Shown piece after piece: positions 1 to 8,973 of a stretch of DNA of 64,000 bases (position 1 is its first letter; every line of letters starts with the position of its first letter). The stretch comes from Micromonospora antibiotica (GTDB lineage Bacteria; Actinomycetota; Actinomycetes; Mycobacteriales; Micromonosporaceae). The notes under the pieces were generated by a model, which did not search any database, had not been told where the DNA came from, and was given only the letters and a program-made list of their open reading frames with translations. The DNA lies in the NCBI RefSeq assembly GCF_017599305.1, contig NZ_JAGFWR010000002.1, forward strand, positions 310,001 to 374,000, read 5' to 3'. The translations under genes and the position numbers were made by a program.

Positions 1-738
1 TGGGGTGAGCGCAGCTGGGAGGTGCGGCTGGCGTTGCGTGACGGGGCGGTCGACTACCGCCGGCTCACCGGCGCGCTGCCGTGGTGGACCCCGGGCCGGT
101 TCATCGTCGAGGGCGACGACCTGGTCTACCGGGTGCACCTGCCCAGCTTCGGGGCGGAGGGCGCTCCCCCGCCGGACAACGACATCGACCTCCTACGGTG
201 GCAACTCGACACCGGCGAGGTCAGCCAGGCCCGCACCGAGCACCTGGTACGCCTCAACCGGCTGCTGCGGCCGACCGCCGCCTCCCGTGACGACCTGCTG
301 CACACCATCGCCGACGTGCAGAGCGACGAACCGTCGACCGGTCCGCCCGGCAGGTTGGCGATCGGCAACGTCGACGTGGACCTGTCGATCAACAACCCCC
401 GGGAGATCACCCTGCCGCTGGGCGGTAGCAACGAGATCGTGCTGGCCCCCGACGCGCTGGTGCACCTCGCCGTCGGCGGTGGGGTACGCCGGGCCGCCGG
501 TGGGGGCGGCCTGCCGGGTCGGCTGCGGCCGGTGTCGTTGCAGAGCGCCACGGTGGCCCGGGTGAACCTGCTCTTCGACGGGCTCGGCCTGTCGACCGGG
601 CAGATCCGGATCACCGACCTGACCGACTGCACCGTCGACTTCAGCGGGTTGGACCCGCTGCTGATGCAGGGCCGGATCACCCGGGCCGTGGCGGAGCGGA
701 TCCGCTGGCGGCGTCCCACCTCTGGAGGCACCCCGTGA
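1..738 (+). CDS. Contractile injection system cluster protein of unknown function (5' partial)
   Basis: The frame is open from the first base of the window, so the gene probably starts upstream. An internal GTG at 22 is possible but has no reason to be preferred. About 245 residues are visible, with no signal peptide, membrane segment or motif I recognise. The protein is mostly predicted beta with short charged stretches, and the C-terminal part has a repeated hydrophobic/polar alternation. The stop overlaps the GTG of the next gene by four bases, so it is translationally coupled to the tube/baseplate genes downstream. Position just before the spike-hub genes suggests a structural or assembly component of the particle. 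Function is otherwise unknown to me. Confidence 0.6.
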   Translation, partial: WGERSWEVRLALRDGAVDYRRLTGALPWWTPGRFIVEGDDLVYRVHLPSFGAEGAPPPDNDIDLLRWQLDTGEVSQARTEHLVRLNRLLRPTAASRDDLLHTIADVQSDEPSTGPPGRLAIGNVDVDLSINNPREITLPLGGSNEIVLAPDALVHLAVGGGVRRAAGGGGLPGRLRPVSLQSATVARVNLLFDGLGLSTGQIRITDLTDCTVDFSGLDPLLMQGRITRAVAERIRWRRPTSGGTP

Positions 739-1379
739 CCAGTCCCCTCAGCCCCCGGTTGCTGCGCGCCGGCCTGGTCGTGCTCGACCCGGATAGCGGG
801 CGCAGCCGGCGGGTGATCACCCTGCAGTACAACCCGGACTCGTTGACCCGGGGCTTCCAGCTCAAGACGGCCGGGGCCGAGGGCGGGGCGCGGGGCGAGG
901 CGTTGCGGATCACCGGCCCGCCGGTGCAGACGCTCACCCTGGAGGCCGACCTCGACGCCGCCGACCAGCTCACCGACCCCGAGGCGGTGGAGCTGGGGTT
1001 GACCGCCCAGCTGGCCGCCCTGGAGTCGCTGGCCTATCCCAGCCTGGCCGCGGTGCAGGACGCCGCGGCGCTGTTGGCCGCCGGCACCCTGGAGGTGGTG
1101 CCGCCGCCGGCGCCGCTGGTGCTGCTGGCCTTCGGACGACGCCGGCTCTGGCCGGTACGGATCACCGAGCTGACCATCACCGAGGAGGCGTTCGACCCGA
1201 TGCTGAATCCGATCCGCGCCAAGATCCGACTGGGTCTGCGGGTGTTGACCGTCAACGACGTGGGCACCGACGGCCGGGCCGGTGGCCTGGCCATGGCCGC
1301 CCACCAGCAGCTCGAACAGCTCGCCGGCCGGGCGCGCGGCGGGCGGCTGGCCGACCTCGGCATCGACCGGCTGCCATGA
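735..1379 (+). CDS. CIS tube-protein-domain (Afp7 N-terminal-like) baseplate protein
   Basis: This 214-residue protein begins with a compact beta domain carrying LQYNPDSLTR-GF near residues 31-42. That signature is typical of the contractile-injection-system tube-protein domain found at the N terminus of Afp7/Pvc7-type inner baseplate proteins. The remainder resembles the second half of that domain, ending in an alanine/glutamine helix. In Afp7-type proteins a LysM/gp53 domain normally follows in the same chain. Here it is a separate gene immediately downstream, overlapping by four bases. It should sit between the inner tube and the spike hub. The GTG start is set by the GTGA overlap with the preceding gene. 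Family identity is from recalled motif pattern. Confidence 0.75.
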   Translation: MTSPLSPRLLRAGLVVLDPDSGRSRRVITLQYNPDSLTRGFQLKTAGAEGGARGEALRITGPPVQTLTLEADLDAADQLTDPEAVELGLTAQLAALESLAYPSLAAVQDAAALLAAGTLEVVPPPAPLVLLAFGRRRLWPVRITELTITEEAFDPMLNPIRAKIRLGLRVLTVNDVGTDGRAGGLAMAAHQQLEQLAGRARGGRLADLGIDRLP

Positions 1380-1798
1380 GCGACCCGACGGACACCGATC
1401 CGGCCCTGGTGGCCGCGCAGAGCCGGGTCGCGCAGACCCTCTTCGCCGCGACCGGCGCGGGTGGCGTCGACACGCCGGCACCCGGGGCGGTCCCCCCCGA
1501 CAGCCGGTACGCCACCGTGGGCACCACCGTCACCGTCGACCCGGACACCGGTCGGGAGGTCGTGCACCTGCGTCGCCGGTTCGTGCCGCCCGCGGACCGG
1601 CTCGCCACCGCCGGCTGGGAACCGGTCGCCGACGGGGACCGGGTGGACCTGCTGGCCGGTCGGACCGTCGGCGACCCCACCGCGTTCTGGCAGCTCTGCG
1701 ACGCCAACGGCGTCTTCGACCCGGCGGAGCTGGAGCAGCCGGGCCAGGTGGTCCGGGTCGCCCTGCCCGAGGGGTTCCCGGGGGGCCTCGATGCCTAG
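1376..1798 (+). CDS. LysM/gp53-like baseplate protein
   Basis: This 140-residue protein has an alanine-rich N terminus. From about residue 80 it carries a LysM/gp53-like segment with the pattern GDRVDLLAGRTVGDP, then FWQLCDANG and a closing PGQVVRVALP. This matches phage tail protein X, T4 gp53 and the LysM end of Afp7. Such domains tie the wedge and hub of a contractile baseplate together. ATGA overlaps couple it to the tube-domain gene before it, and eight bases overlap with the hub gene after it. Its unusual point is that it stands alone rather than fused to the tube-domain protein, so the two genes may be a split Afp7. Confidence 0.7.
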   Translation: MSDPTDTDPALVAAQSRVAQTLFAATGAGGVDTPAPGAVPPDSRYATVGTTVTVDPDTGREVVHLRRRFVPPADRLATAGWEPVADGDRVDLLAGRTVGDPTAFWQLCDANGVFDPAELEQPGQVVRVALPEGFPGGLDA

Positions 1799-2942
1799 CG
1801 GGGTGCGGTTGCAGGTGCTGACCGGGCCGTTGACCTTCCGGCCGGCCCCGATGGAGCTGGTGGCGGCGGTGCAGGAGGCGCAGGTCACCCAGAACGCCGG
1901 GCAGCGCTCGGGCTTTCAGCTGCGCCTGGCGCTGGGCCGGGGGTCGCTGGTGGAGCGGATGCTCGCCGACGGCAGCCTCGACCCGCCGACCCGGCTGCTG
2001 CTGGTGCTGCACGTCGACGGCCGGCCGCAGGTGCTCTCCGACGGGGTGGTGACCCGGCACGACGTGGCCCGCAGCAACGACGCGGGCGCGTCGACGCTCA
2101 CCCTCACCGGGGTGGACGTGAGCCAGATGATGGACCTGATCGACCTGTCGGACCTGCCGATGCCGATGCCGGCGGAGGCCCGGGTGCTGACCCTGCTCGC
2201 CCCGTTCGCCGCGTACGGGGTGGTGCCGATGGTGGTGCCCAGCGTGCTGGTGTTCGCGCCGAACCCGGTGCAGCGGATCCCGGCGGTACGCGGCACCACC
2301 TTCGCGTACGTGTCGCAGCTCGCCGACGAGGTGGGCTACACGTTCTATGTGGAGCCGGGGCCGACCCCGGGGATGAACACCGCCTACTGGGGGCCGGAGG
2401 TGCGGGCCGGTCAGCCGCAGCCGGCGTTGACGGTCAACGCCGACGCGGGCGCCAACGTGGAGTCGTTGTCGTTCTCCTTCGACGGGGTGCAGAAGACCGT
2501 CTACCTGCTCACCGCGTTCCCGGAGCAGGTACGGGTGCCGATTCCGCTGCCGGTGCCGGACGTCAGCCCGCTCAACCCGCCGCTGGGCCGCAAGATCCCG
2601 ATTCCGTTGTCGTACCGGCGGATGAACATCGGGCGGTCGAACCCGGGCGGCACCGACGACGCCACCGCCCGGATGGACGTCGTCCAGACCCTCGCCCGGG
2701 GCCTGGCCCGGGCCGCCCAGTCGGCGAACGTGATCACCGGGTCCGGCTCGTTGGACGTGCTGCGCTACGGCCGGCTGCTGCGCTGCCGGCGGCTGGTCGG
2801 GGTGCGCGGGGCGGGTCGCGCCTACGACGGTGAGTACGTGGTGCGCAGCGTGACCACCACGGTCAAGGCGGGCGAGGTCAAGCAGCGGTTCACCCTGGGC
2901 CGCAACGCCCAGGTCTCCACCTCGGGAAGGGCACAGCCATGA
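1791..2942 (+). CDS. Spike hub protein, phage late-control D / gp27-like
   Basis: This 383-residue protein fits the phage late-control D, VgrG-N or Afp8-N hub family. Its N-terminal beta domain describes the hub, and a middle region beginning near residue 150 has the conserved pattern AYVSQLADEVGYTFYVEPG, followed by an aspartate/asparagine-rich linker. The C-terminal domain ends with a segment that in relatives closes the second beta barrel. In the particle it would form the trimeric adapter between inner tube and needle. The ATG start lies eight bases inside the preceding gene and the stop overlaps the next ATG, so translation is coupled. The gp5-like needle is a separate protein here, as in phage gpD/gpV pairs rather than fused VgrG. 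Confidence 0.85.
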   Translation: MPSGVRLQVLTGPLTFRPAPMELVAAVQEAQVTQNAGQRSGFQLRLALGRGSLVERMLADGSLDPPTRLLLVLHVDGRPQVLSDGVVTRHDVARSNDAGASTLTLTGVDVSQMMDLIDLSDLPMPMPAEARVLTLLAPFAAYGVVPMVVPSVLVFAPNPVQRIPAVRGTTFAYVSQLADEVGYTFYVEPGPTPGMNTAYWGPEVRAGQPQPALTVNADAGANVESLSFSFDGVQKTVYLLTAFPEQVRVPIPLPVPDVSPLNPPLGRKIPIPLSYRRMNIGRSNPGGTDDATARMDVVQTLARGLARAAQSANVITGSGSLDVLRYGRLLRCRRLVGVRGAGRAYDGEYVVRSVTTTVKAGEVKQRFTLGRNAQVSTSGRAQP

Positions 2943-3445
2943 CGACGAGGTACTACGGCAAGTATCGCGGCACGGTGGTCAACCACCTCGATCCGTTGCA
3001 GCAGGGCCGCATCCAGGTGACCGTTCCGGACGTCACGCTCCCCCCGTCGAGCTGGGCGATGCCCTGTTTCCCGCTGGCCGGCATCCAGGCCGGCATGTTC
3101 GCCGTGCCGTTGCCGGGCACCGGGGTGTGGGTGGAGTTCGAGCAGGGCGACGCCGACCATCCGATCTGGACGGGCTGCTGGTACGGCTCCAAGGCGGAGA
3201 TCCCGGCGCTGGTGTCGTCGGCCCCGCCGCCCACCCCGCCGATCGTGTTGCAGACCCCCGGCCAGGCCACCCTGATGATCTCCGACGCTCCCGGCCCGAC
3301 CGGCGGCATCCTGCTCAAGACGCTGACCGGGGCGATGATCTCGATCAACGACACCGGGATCATCATCTCCAACGGCAAGGGTGCCTCGATCACCCTGGTC
3401 GGGCCGACCGTCGCGGTCAACCAGACCGCGTTGACGGTGACCTGA
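2939..3445 (+). CDS. Baseplate spike protein, gpV/gp5-like OB-fold and beta-helix
   Basis: This 168-residue protein starts with an OB-fold typical of gpV/gp5 needles. Motifs include YYGKYRGTVVNHLDP-QQGRIQV and, around residues 58-80, PLPGTGVWVEFEQGD followed by DHPIWTGCWYG, the standard gp5 OB signature. A proline-rich linker leads to a short repetitive beta region (residues about 100-168) with IS/II alternation, expected to form a trimeric beta-helical needle. It would puncture the target envelope, tipped by the PAAR-like protein encoded next. Start and stop overlap both neighbours. Confidence 0.88.
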   Translation: MTTRYYGKYRGTVVNHLDPLQQGRIQVTVPDVTLPPSSWAMPCFPLAGIQAGMFAVPLPGTGVWVEFEQGDADHPIWTGCWYGSKAEIPALVSSAPPPTPPIVLQTPGQATLMISDAPGPTGGILLKTLTGAMISINDTGIIISNGKGASITLVGPTVAVNQTALTVT

Positions 3446-3789
3446 TGCCCGGCCCGCTGCTGCACGTCGGTGCCGTGCTCACCTGCCCGCACACCGGCCC
3501 GGTCACCCCGCAGACCGGCAACGCGCGGGTGCTGGTCGGCGGCCTGCCGGTGGTCACCGCCACCGACGCGTACCCGGTCACCGGGTGCCCGTTCCAGGTG
3601 CCGGTGGGCGCGGGCACCAAACCGCAGCCCTGCGTCCAGCTCCGGTGGACCACCCCGGCGGCCCGGGTGCTGGTCAACGGGCAGCCGCCGGTGCTCGCCA
3701 CCAGCGCCGGGCTCGGGGTCAGCGCGGAGGGCATTCCGCAGGGGCCGCCGACGGTGGCCGGCGTCCAGGTCCGGGCGGTGGCGTCATGA
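3445..3789 (+). CDS. PAAR-like spike-tip protein
   Basis: This 114-residue protein reads as a PAAR/DUF4280-like tip. It has short beta repeats, an early LTCPHTG motif (Cys and His near residues 13-16), VTGCPFQVPV with a second cysteine, and PCVQLRW with a third. These Cys/His positions could bind a structural metal as PAAR tips do. It follows the needle gene with a one-base overlap, exactly where Afp10-type tips lie in related clusters. It is small and carries no effector extension, so any toxin is likely a separate cargo protein outside the window. Family assignment rests on position, size and the Cys/His pattern. Confidence 0.7.
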   Translation: MPGPLLHVGAVLTCPHTGPVTPQTGNARVLVGGLPVVTATDAYPVTGCPFQVPVGAGTKPQPCVQLRWTTPAARVLVNGQPPVLATSAGLGVSAEGIPQGPPTVAGVQVRAVAS

Positions 3790-4148
3790 CCTACCCGGCG
3801 TTTCCGTGGCGACCGGACAACCGGGGCCGCTCCGGCCTGGCCGGCCCGGAGCGGCACGTCGCCGACCTGGTGGAGGCGGTGCTGTTCACCGCCCCCGGCG
3901 AACGGGTCAACCGGCCGGACTTCGGTGCGGGTCTCGGCCAGTTGCTGTTCGCCCCGGTCGACGACGCGGTGGTGGGCACCGCCGAGTTGCAGGCCCGCAG
4001 CGCGTTGCAGCGCTGGCTCGGTGAGCTGATCGAGGTCGACGACGTCCGGGTCGACCTGGCCGAGGCGGCGGTGCGGGTGCACGTCGGGTACCGGCTGCGG
4101 GCCACCGGCCGGCCGGCGCAGGTGTCGGTGGAAAGGGGTGCGGGATGA
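3786..4148 (+). CDS. GPW/gp25-family baseplate wedge protein
   Basis: This 120-residue protein is a typical gp25-like wedge. The middle contains HVADLVEAVLFTAPGERVNRPDFGAGL, which matches the family's conserved turn (TxPGERxxRPxFG). It continues with a QARSALQRWL helix and ends in a strand that pairs in the wedge. In contractile systems gp25 nucleates the sheath on the baseplate. The ATG overlaps the stop of the PAAR gene, and its stop overlaps the following ATG. Start and length match the family. Confidence 0.93.
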   Translation: MTYPAFPWRPDNRGRSGLAGPERHVADLVEAVLFTAPGERVNRPDFGAGLGQLLFAPVDDAVVGTAELQARSALQRWLGELIEVDDVRVDLAEAAVRVHVGYRLRATGRPAQVSVERGAG

Positions 4149-6520
4149 GCGTGCGCTGCGACGACGACGAGCGGCGGGCCGAGGTGGGCCGGCCGGGCAG
4201 CGCCTTCAACGGCATCGACTGGGTCGAGGTGGACGCCACCGACCAGCGGCTGCTGCACGTCGGTTTCCTGCACCCGTTGCCCGGCCAGACCGGCGGGGTG
4301 CCCGCCGGGGCCGCGCTGGCGGTGGGGAACGTACTGGTCGACGGCGGGGTCCGGATCACCGGTGTGCGGGTGCTCAGCGTCGCCGCCAACGGCGCGGAGT
4401 TGACCGTCCGGGTGGACCGGGCCGGTGACTTCTCCCCGTACACCCTGCGGTTGGTGCGCTCGGCGGTGGACGACCGGGTGCCGCCCGGGTTCGACCCGGT
4501 GCTGTCGGTGCAGACCTTCTCCTTCAAGGCCAACTGTCCCAGCGACCTGGACCCGGCACCGGCCGCCCCCACCGTGACGCCGCCGCCGACCACCGCGCCG
4601 GCCGACTACCTGGCCAAGGACTACGCCGGGTTCCGGCGGCTGATGCTCGACCGGCTCGCCGCCCTGCCCGGTGGGGCCGAACGGCACCCGGCCGACCCGC
4701 TGATCACGGTGGTGGAGGCGCTGGCGCACGTCGCCGACCGGTTGTCCTACCGGCAGGACGCCGCCGGCACCGAGGCGTACCTGGGCACCGCCCGCAGCCG
4801 AATCTCCGTGCGCCGGCACGCCCGGCTGCTGGACTACGCGGTGCACGACGGTTGCGCGGCCCGCGCCTGGCTCAGTGTGCGGGTGGCCGCCGGGTCGGAC
4901 GTGGAGAGCCGGGGTGTGCCCGCCGGGACCCCGGTGCTGGCCGCCGACCGGGCCACCCCGGCGGTACGGCCCACCGACGCGGCGGCGCTACTGGCCGACG
5001 GCGCGACCGGCTTCGAGACGCTGACCCCGCTCGTCCCCCGGGCCGCCCGCAACGAGATCGCCCTGTACGTGTGGGGCGGCCGGGACTGCGGGCTGCCCGT
5101 CGGTGCGACCCGGGCCACCCTGGTCGACCTGCCGGCCACCGGCCTGGCCGCCGGTGACCTGCTGCTGCTGGAGGAGGTGCTCTCCCCGCAGACCGGCAGA
5201 CGCGCCGACGCCGACCCCACCCACCGGCAGGTGGTCCGGCTGGTGTCGGCGAACCCCACCACCGACCCGGTCACCGGGGTGGCCGTGCTGGAGGTCGAGT
5301 GGAGCGCCGCCGACCGGTTGGCCTTCCCGCTGACCGTCACCGCCTCCGTCGCCGGCACGGGCACCGGCCAGCTGGTGACCTGTGCGGTGGCCCGGGCCAA
5401 CCTGGTCGCCGTCCAGCACGCCAGCGCGGTGTCCGGGCAGCTCCCGGCCGCCGCCGAACACCGGTGGCGGCCGGTGCTGACCGGCGAGCCGGTCGCCTCG
5501 GCGGTGCCGTTCCCGACCGACACCCCGGCCAGTCAGGCCCTCGACCAGGACCCGCGTGCCGCGGTGCCGCTGATCCGGTTGGAAACCATCGAGGGCAGTT
5601 GGCGGCCCCGCCGGGACCTGCTCAACGCCGACCGCTTCGACCAGGGTTTCGTCCCGGAACGCGAACGCGACGGCCGGGTGAGCCTGCGGTTCGGCGACGA
5701 CGTGTCGGGGCGGCGACCACCGGCCGGCACGGTCTTCCAGGTCACCTGGTGGCGCGGCGGCGGGGCGGCCGGCAACCTCGGCCACGACGCGCTGACCACC
5801 CTGGTCACCGACCGGGTCGGGCTGCTCGCCGCGACCAACCCGCTGCCCGCCGTCGGTGGCACCGATCCGGAGGACATCGAGCACGCCCGGCAGCACGCCC
5901 CGGTCGCCTTCGCCACCCAGGAACGGGCGGTCACCACCGCCGACTGGGTGGCGGCGGCCCTGCGGCTACCCGAGGTGGCCAACGCCACCGCCCGGGTCCG
6001 CTGGACGGGGTCGTGGTGGACGGTCTTCCTCACCCTCGACCTGGCCGGCGGGCAGCGGCTCACCGACGAGCCGGCGCTGGCCCGACGGCTGGCCGGGCGG
6101 CTCGACCGGTTCCGCGTCGCCGGGTACGACCTGCAACTGCGCGACCCGGTCGACCTGCCGGTGGAGCTACGGCTGTGGGTGTGCGTCACCCCGGGCGCGT
6201 TCCGGTCCGACGTACGCCGGGCCCTGCTGGACCTCTTCTCCGCCCGCGACCTGCCCGGTGGGGTGCGGGGCTTCTTCCACCCCGACCGGTTCAGCTTCGG
6301 CACCCCGCTCTACGTCAGCCAACTGCTGGCCGCCGCGGTCGGTGTCCCCGGGGTCACCGACGTCCGGGTGACCGAGCTGCACCCGGTGGGCGTGGTGGCC
6401 GGCGGCGAACTGGCCGCCCGGGTGCTGCGGGCCGGCGACACCGAGGTGATCCGCCTCGACAACGATCCCAGCGTGCCGGAGCACGGCATCCTGCACCTCG
6501 ACCTGGTGGGTGGACTGTGA
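4145..6520 (+). CDS. Baseplate J-like (gp6/Afp11-type) wedge protein
   Basis: This 791-residue protein belongs to the large putative baseplate assembly proteins (J-like, gp6/gp47). The N-terminal 150 residues form a beta region. A helix at about 160-210 holds the family pattern DYLAKDYAGFRRLMLDRL, followed by LAHVADRLSYRQDAAGTEAYLGTA. Around residues 505-560 comes the J-domain pattern RFGDDVSGRRPPAGT then GNLG, and the C-terminal third ends with PVELRLWV. Two of these genes lie in tandem, as Afp11 and Afp12 do, and would form the wedge ring. It overlaps both neighbours by four bases. Confidence 0.88.
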   Translation: MSVRCDDDERRAEVGRPGSAFNGIDWVEVDATDQRLLHVGFLHPLPGQTGGVPAGAALAVGNVLVDGGVRITGVRVLSVAANGAELTVRVDRAGDFSPYTLRLVRSAVDDRVPPGFDPVLSVQTFSFKANCPSDLDPAPAAPTVTPPPTTAPADYLAKDYAGFRRLMLDRLAALPGGAERHPADPLITVVEALAHVADRLSYRQDAAGTEAYLGTARSRISVRRHARLLDYAVHDGCAARAWLSVRVAAGSDVESRGVPAGTPVLAADRATPAVRPTDAAALLADGATGFETLTPLVPRAARNEIALYVWGGRDCGLPVGATRATLVDLPATGLAAGDLLLLEEVLSPQTGRRADADPTHRQVVRLVSANPTTDPVTGVAVLEVEWSAADRLAFPLTVTASVAGTGTGQLVTCAVARANLVAVQHASAVSGQLPAAAEHRWRPVLTGEPVASAVPFPTDTPASQALDQDPRAAVPLIRLETIEGSWRPRRDLLNADRFDQGFVPERERDGRVSLRFGDDVSGRRPPAGTVFQVTWWRGGGAAGNLGHDALTTLVTDRVGLLAATNPLPAVGGTDPEDIEHARQHAPVAFATQERAVTTADWVAAALRLPEVANATARVRWTGSWWTVFLTLDLAGGQRLTDEPALARRLAGRLDRFRVAGYDLQLRDPVDLPVELRLWVCVTPGAFRSDVRRALLDLFSARDLPGGVRGFFHPDRFSFGTPLYVSQLLAAAVGVPGVTDVRVTELHPVGVVAGGELAARVLRAGDTEVIRLDNDPSVPEHGILHLDLVGGL

Positions 6521-8973
6521 CCTCACGAGTGGGCCGGGGGCCCAACCCGCCCGGCCGCAGTGGCATCGCCTACCGGCTGGGCCGGCAGGCCGACTTCGCC
6601 GCCGACCTGGTGGCCCGGCTCGGTGGGCGGCCGGAGCTGGCCGGGCTGACCACCCGGGAGGTCGACGACCCGGCGGTGGCGCTGCTGCACGCCTGGGCGA
6701 CGACCCTGGACGTGCTCGCCTTCTACCAGGAGCGGATCGCCAACGAGGGTTTCCTCGGCACCGCCACCGAACGCGGTTCGGTGCTGATGCTGGCCCGCGC
6801 GATCGGCTACGAGCTGCGCCCCGGCGTGGCCGCGACGACGTGGCTGTCGTTCACCGTCACCGCCACCCCCGGTGCCCCGGACGGGGTGCCGATCCCGGCG
6901 GGCAGTCAGGCGCAGAGCGTGCCCGGCCCCGGCGAGCTGCCGCAGGTCTTCGAGACGGTGACGCCGCTGCTGGCCCGGCCGGAACTCAACGCGGTGGGGT
7001 TGCGGGTCACCGCGCCCCGCGCGCCCCGCCCGGGCGACGCCACCCTGTACCTGGCCGGCACCGACACCGTGCTTACCCCGGGGGGTGCGCTGCTGGTGCT
7101 CGGCCCCGACTGGTTCGACGTCCGTCGGGTGCGCGCGGCCACCGCGGTGCTGCCGGCGGCGGCCACCGCGCTGGACGGCGGTGCGGTGGTGCCGGCGTAC
7201 ACGGTGGTCGGGTTGGACGCGGCGGTGACCGCCCAGCCGCTCGGCACGGACCTGCGTCAGCCGGGACGGGACGTGCAGGTGCACCTGCTGGCGCAGCGGG
7301 CCGCGCTCTTCGGGCACCAGGCGCAGCCGTGGTCGGCGCTGCCGGTGGCGCTGCGGGTCGGTGAGTTGAACCCGGGCACCAACCAGGTGCTGCCGGGCGC
7401 GTACGCCACCCGCAAGGACAGCTGGGTGGACGCCCCGCTGGGCAGCCAGGAGCGGACGCTGCACCTGGACCAGTCGTACCCGTCGATCGTGGCCGGGTCG
7501 TGGCTGGTCCTGGAGACCGCCGGGGTGCCGCAGCTGCGCCGGGTCGACGCGGTGGCGGAGGTGCCGGTGGCCGACTTCGGCATCGCCGCCCGCACCACCC
7601 GGGTCACCGTGGCCGGCGGCGACTCGAACATGTTCTCCCGGCGCACCACCACCGTGCTCGGCGACAGTCGGTTGCTGCCGCCGGCCGCCGCACCGCTGAC
7701 CGCCCCGCTGACGGCGACGGCGACCCTGGAGCTGGCCCGGCCGACGCCGGGGCTGGAGCCGGGCCGCCCGCTGGTGCTCACCGGTGTCGACCCGGACGGC
7801 GGGCCGGTCGGCGAGGTGGTGACCGTGCTGCGGGTGCGGAACGAGACCACGGTGGACCTGACGGCCAACGTGACGCGGCGTTACCGGCGCGACAGCGTCC
7901 GGGTGCTGGGCAACGTGACGGCGGCGACCCACGGGGAGAGCCGGGCGGAGGTGCTCGGGGGCGGCGACGCACGGCGGGCGTTCCAGCGGTTCAGCCTGCG
8001 GCACGTGCCGCTGACCTATGTGCCCGCCGCGACCGCGAGCGGCTCCCGCACCACCCTGGCGGTCTGGGTGGACGGGGTGCGCTGGCAGGAGGTTCCGGCG
8101 CTGCTCGGGCAGGCCCCCTCCGCCCGGGTCTACACCGTGCGCCGGGCCGACGACGGCACCGTCACGGTCACCTTCGGCGACGGCCTGACCGGGGCCCGGC
8201 TGCCCACCGGGCAGGACAACGTGGTGGCCACCTACCGCAGCGGCGTCGGGCGGCTGGCCGATCTGGCACCCGGCCGGTTGACGATCCCGCTGTCCCGGCC
8301 GCTGGGCCTGATGGAGGTCGGCAACCCGGTGCCCGCCGCGGGGGCCGACGACCCGGAGGGGGTGGACCGGGCCCGTCGCAACGCGCCGCTGGCGGTACGC
8401 ACCCTGGGCCGGGTCGTCTCGCTGGACGACCACGCCGACTTCGCCCGCGCCTTCGCCGGGATCGGCAAGGCCCGCGCGGACCTGGTCTGGGACGACGCCC
8501 GGCAGCTGGTCCTGCTCACCGTCGCCGGCCCGGACGGGGCGGAGATCCCGCCGGACGCGGCGGTGCGCGCCGACCTGCTGCGGGCCCTGGACGCCGCCCG
8601 CCAGGCGACCGTGCCGGTGCGGATCCTCGGCCACCACCGGCGTCGGGTGGCGGTGACCGCCCGGCTGTTGCTGGCCGCCGGGCACCGGTTCGCGGCGGTC
8701 TCGACCGCCGCCCGCGCGTCGCTGGTCGCCGGGTTGAGCTTCGACGCCCGCGACTACGCCCAGCCGGTACGCGCCAGCGAGGTGCAGGCGCTGCTGCACC
8801 GGGTGCCCGGCGTCACGGCGGTGGTGCTGGAGCTGCTGTACGACGCCGGGCAGCCACCGGCCCGCCTCGACGTGATCACCGCCGCGCCGGCCCGTCGGGT
8901 CGGTGACGTGCTGCTGCCCGCCGATCTGCTCACCGTCGACGCCGGTGACGTCACCCTGCTGGAGGCATCGTGA
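6517..8973 (+). CDS. Baseplate J-like (gp6/Afp12-type) wedge protein
   Basis: This 818-residue second J-like wedge protein starts at GTG 6517, inside the preceding stop. It has the matching early helix (ALLHAWATTLDVLAFYQERI, then NEGFLGTATERGSV, residues about 50-90). A central beta domain follows, and near residues 550-580 the J-core pattern VTFGDGLTGARLPTGQDN. The C terminus has a VTARLLLAAGH strand and a last domain ending in LLPADLLTVD. It likely pairs with the other wedge protein to build the baseplate ring that triggers sheath contraction. Length and order fit eCIS and tail-like particles. Confidence 0.87.
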   Translation: MTSRVGRGPNPPGRSGIAYRLGRQADFAADLVARLGGRPELAGLTTREVDDPAVALLHAWATTLDVLAFYQERIANEGFLGTATERGSVLMLARAIGYELRPGVAATTWLSFTVTATPGAPDGVPIPAGSQAQSVPGPGELPQVFETVTPLLARPELNAVGLRVTAPRAPRPGDATLYLAGTDTVLTPGGALLVLGPDWFDVRRVRAATAVLPAAATALDGGAVVPAYTVVGLDAAVTAQPLGTDLRQPGRDVQVHLLAQRAALFGHQAQPWSALPVALRVGELNPGTNQVLPGAYATRKDSWVDAPLGSQERTLHLDQSYPSIVAGSWLVLETAGVPQLRRVDAVAEVPVADFGIAARTTRVTVAGGDSNMFSRRTTTVLGDSRLLPPAAAPLTAPLTATATLELARPTPGLEPGRPLVLTGVDPDGGPVGEVVTVLRVRNETTVDLTANVTRRYRRDSVRVLGNVTAATHGESRAEVLGGGDARRAFQRFSLRHVPLTYVPAATASGSRTTLAVWVDGVRWQEVPALLGQAPSARVYTVRRADDGTVTVTFGDGLTGARLPTGQDNVVATYRSGVGRLADLAPGRLTIPLSRPLGLMEVGNPVPAAGADDPEGVDRARRNAPLAVRTLGRVVSLDDHADFARAFAGIGKARADLVWDDARQLVLLTVAGPDGAEIPPDAAVRADLLRALDAARQATVPVRILGHHRRRVAVTARLLLAAGHRFAAVSTAARASLVAGLSFDARDYAQPVRASEVQALLHRVPGVTAVVLELLYDAGQPPARLDVITAAPARRVGDVLLPADLLTVDAGDVTLLEAS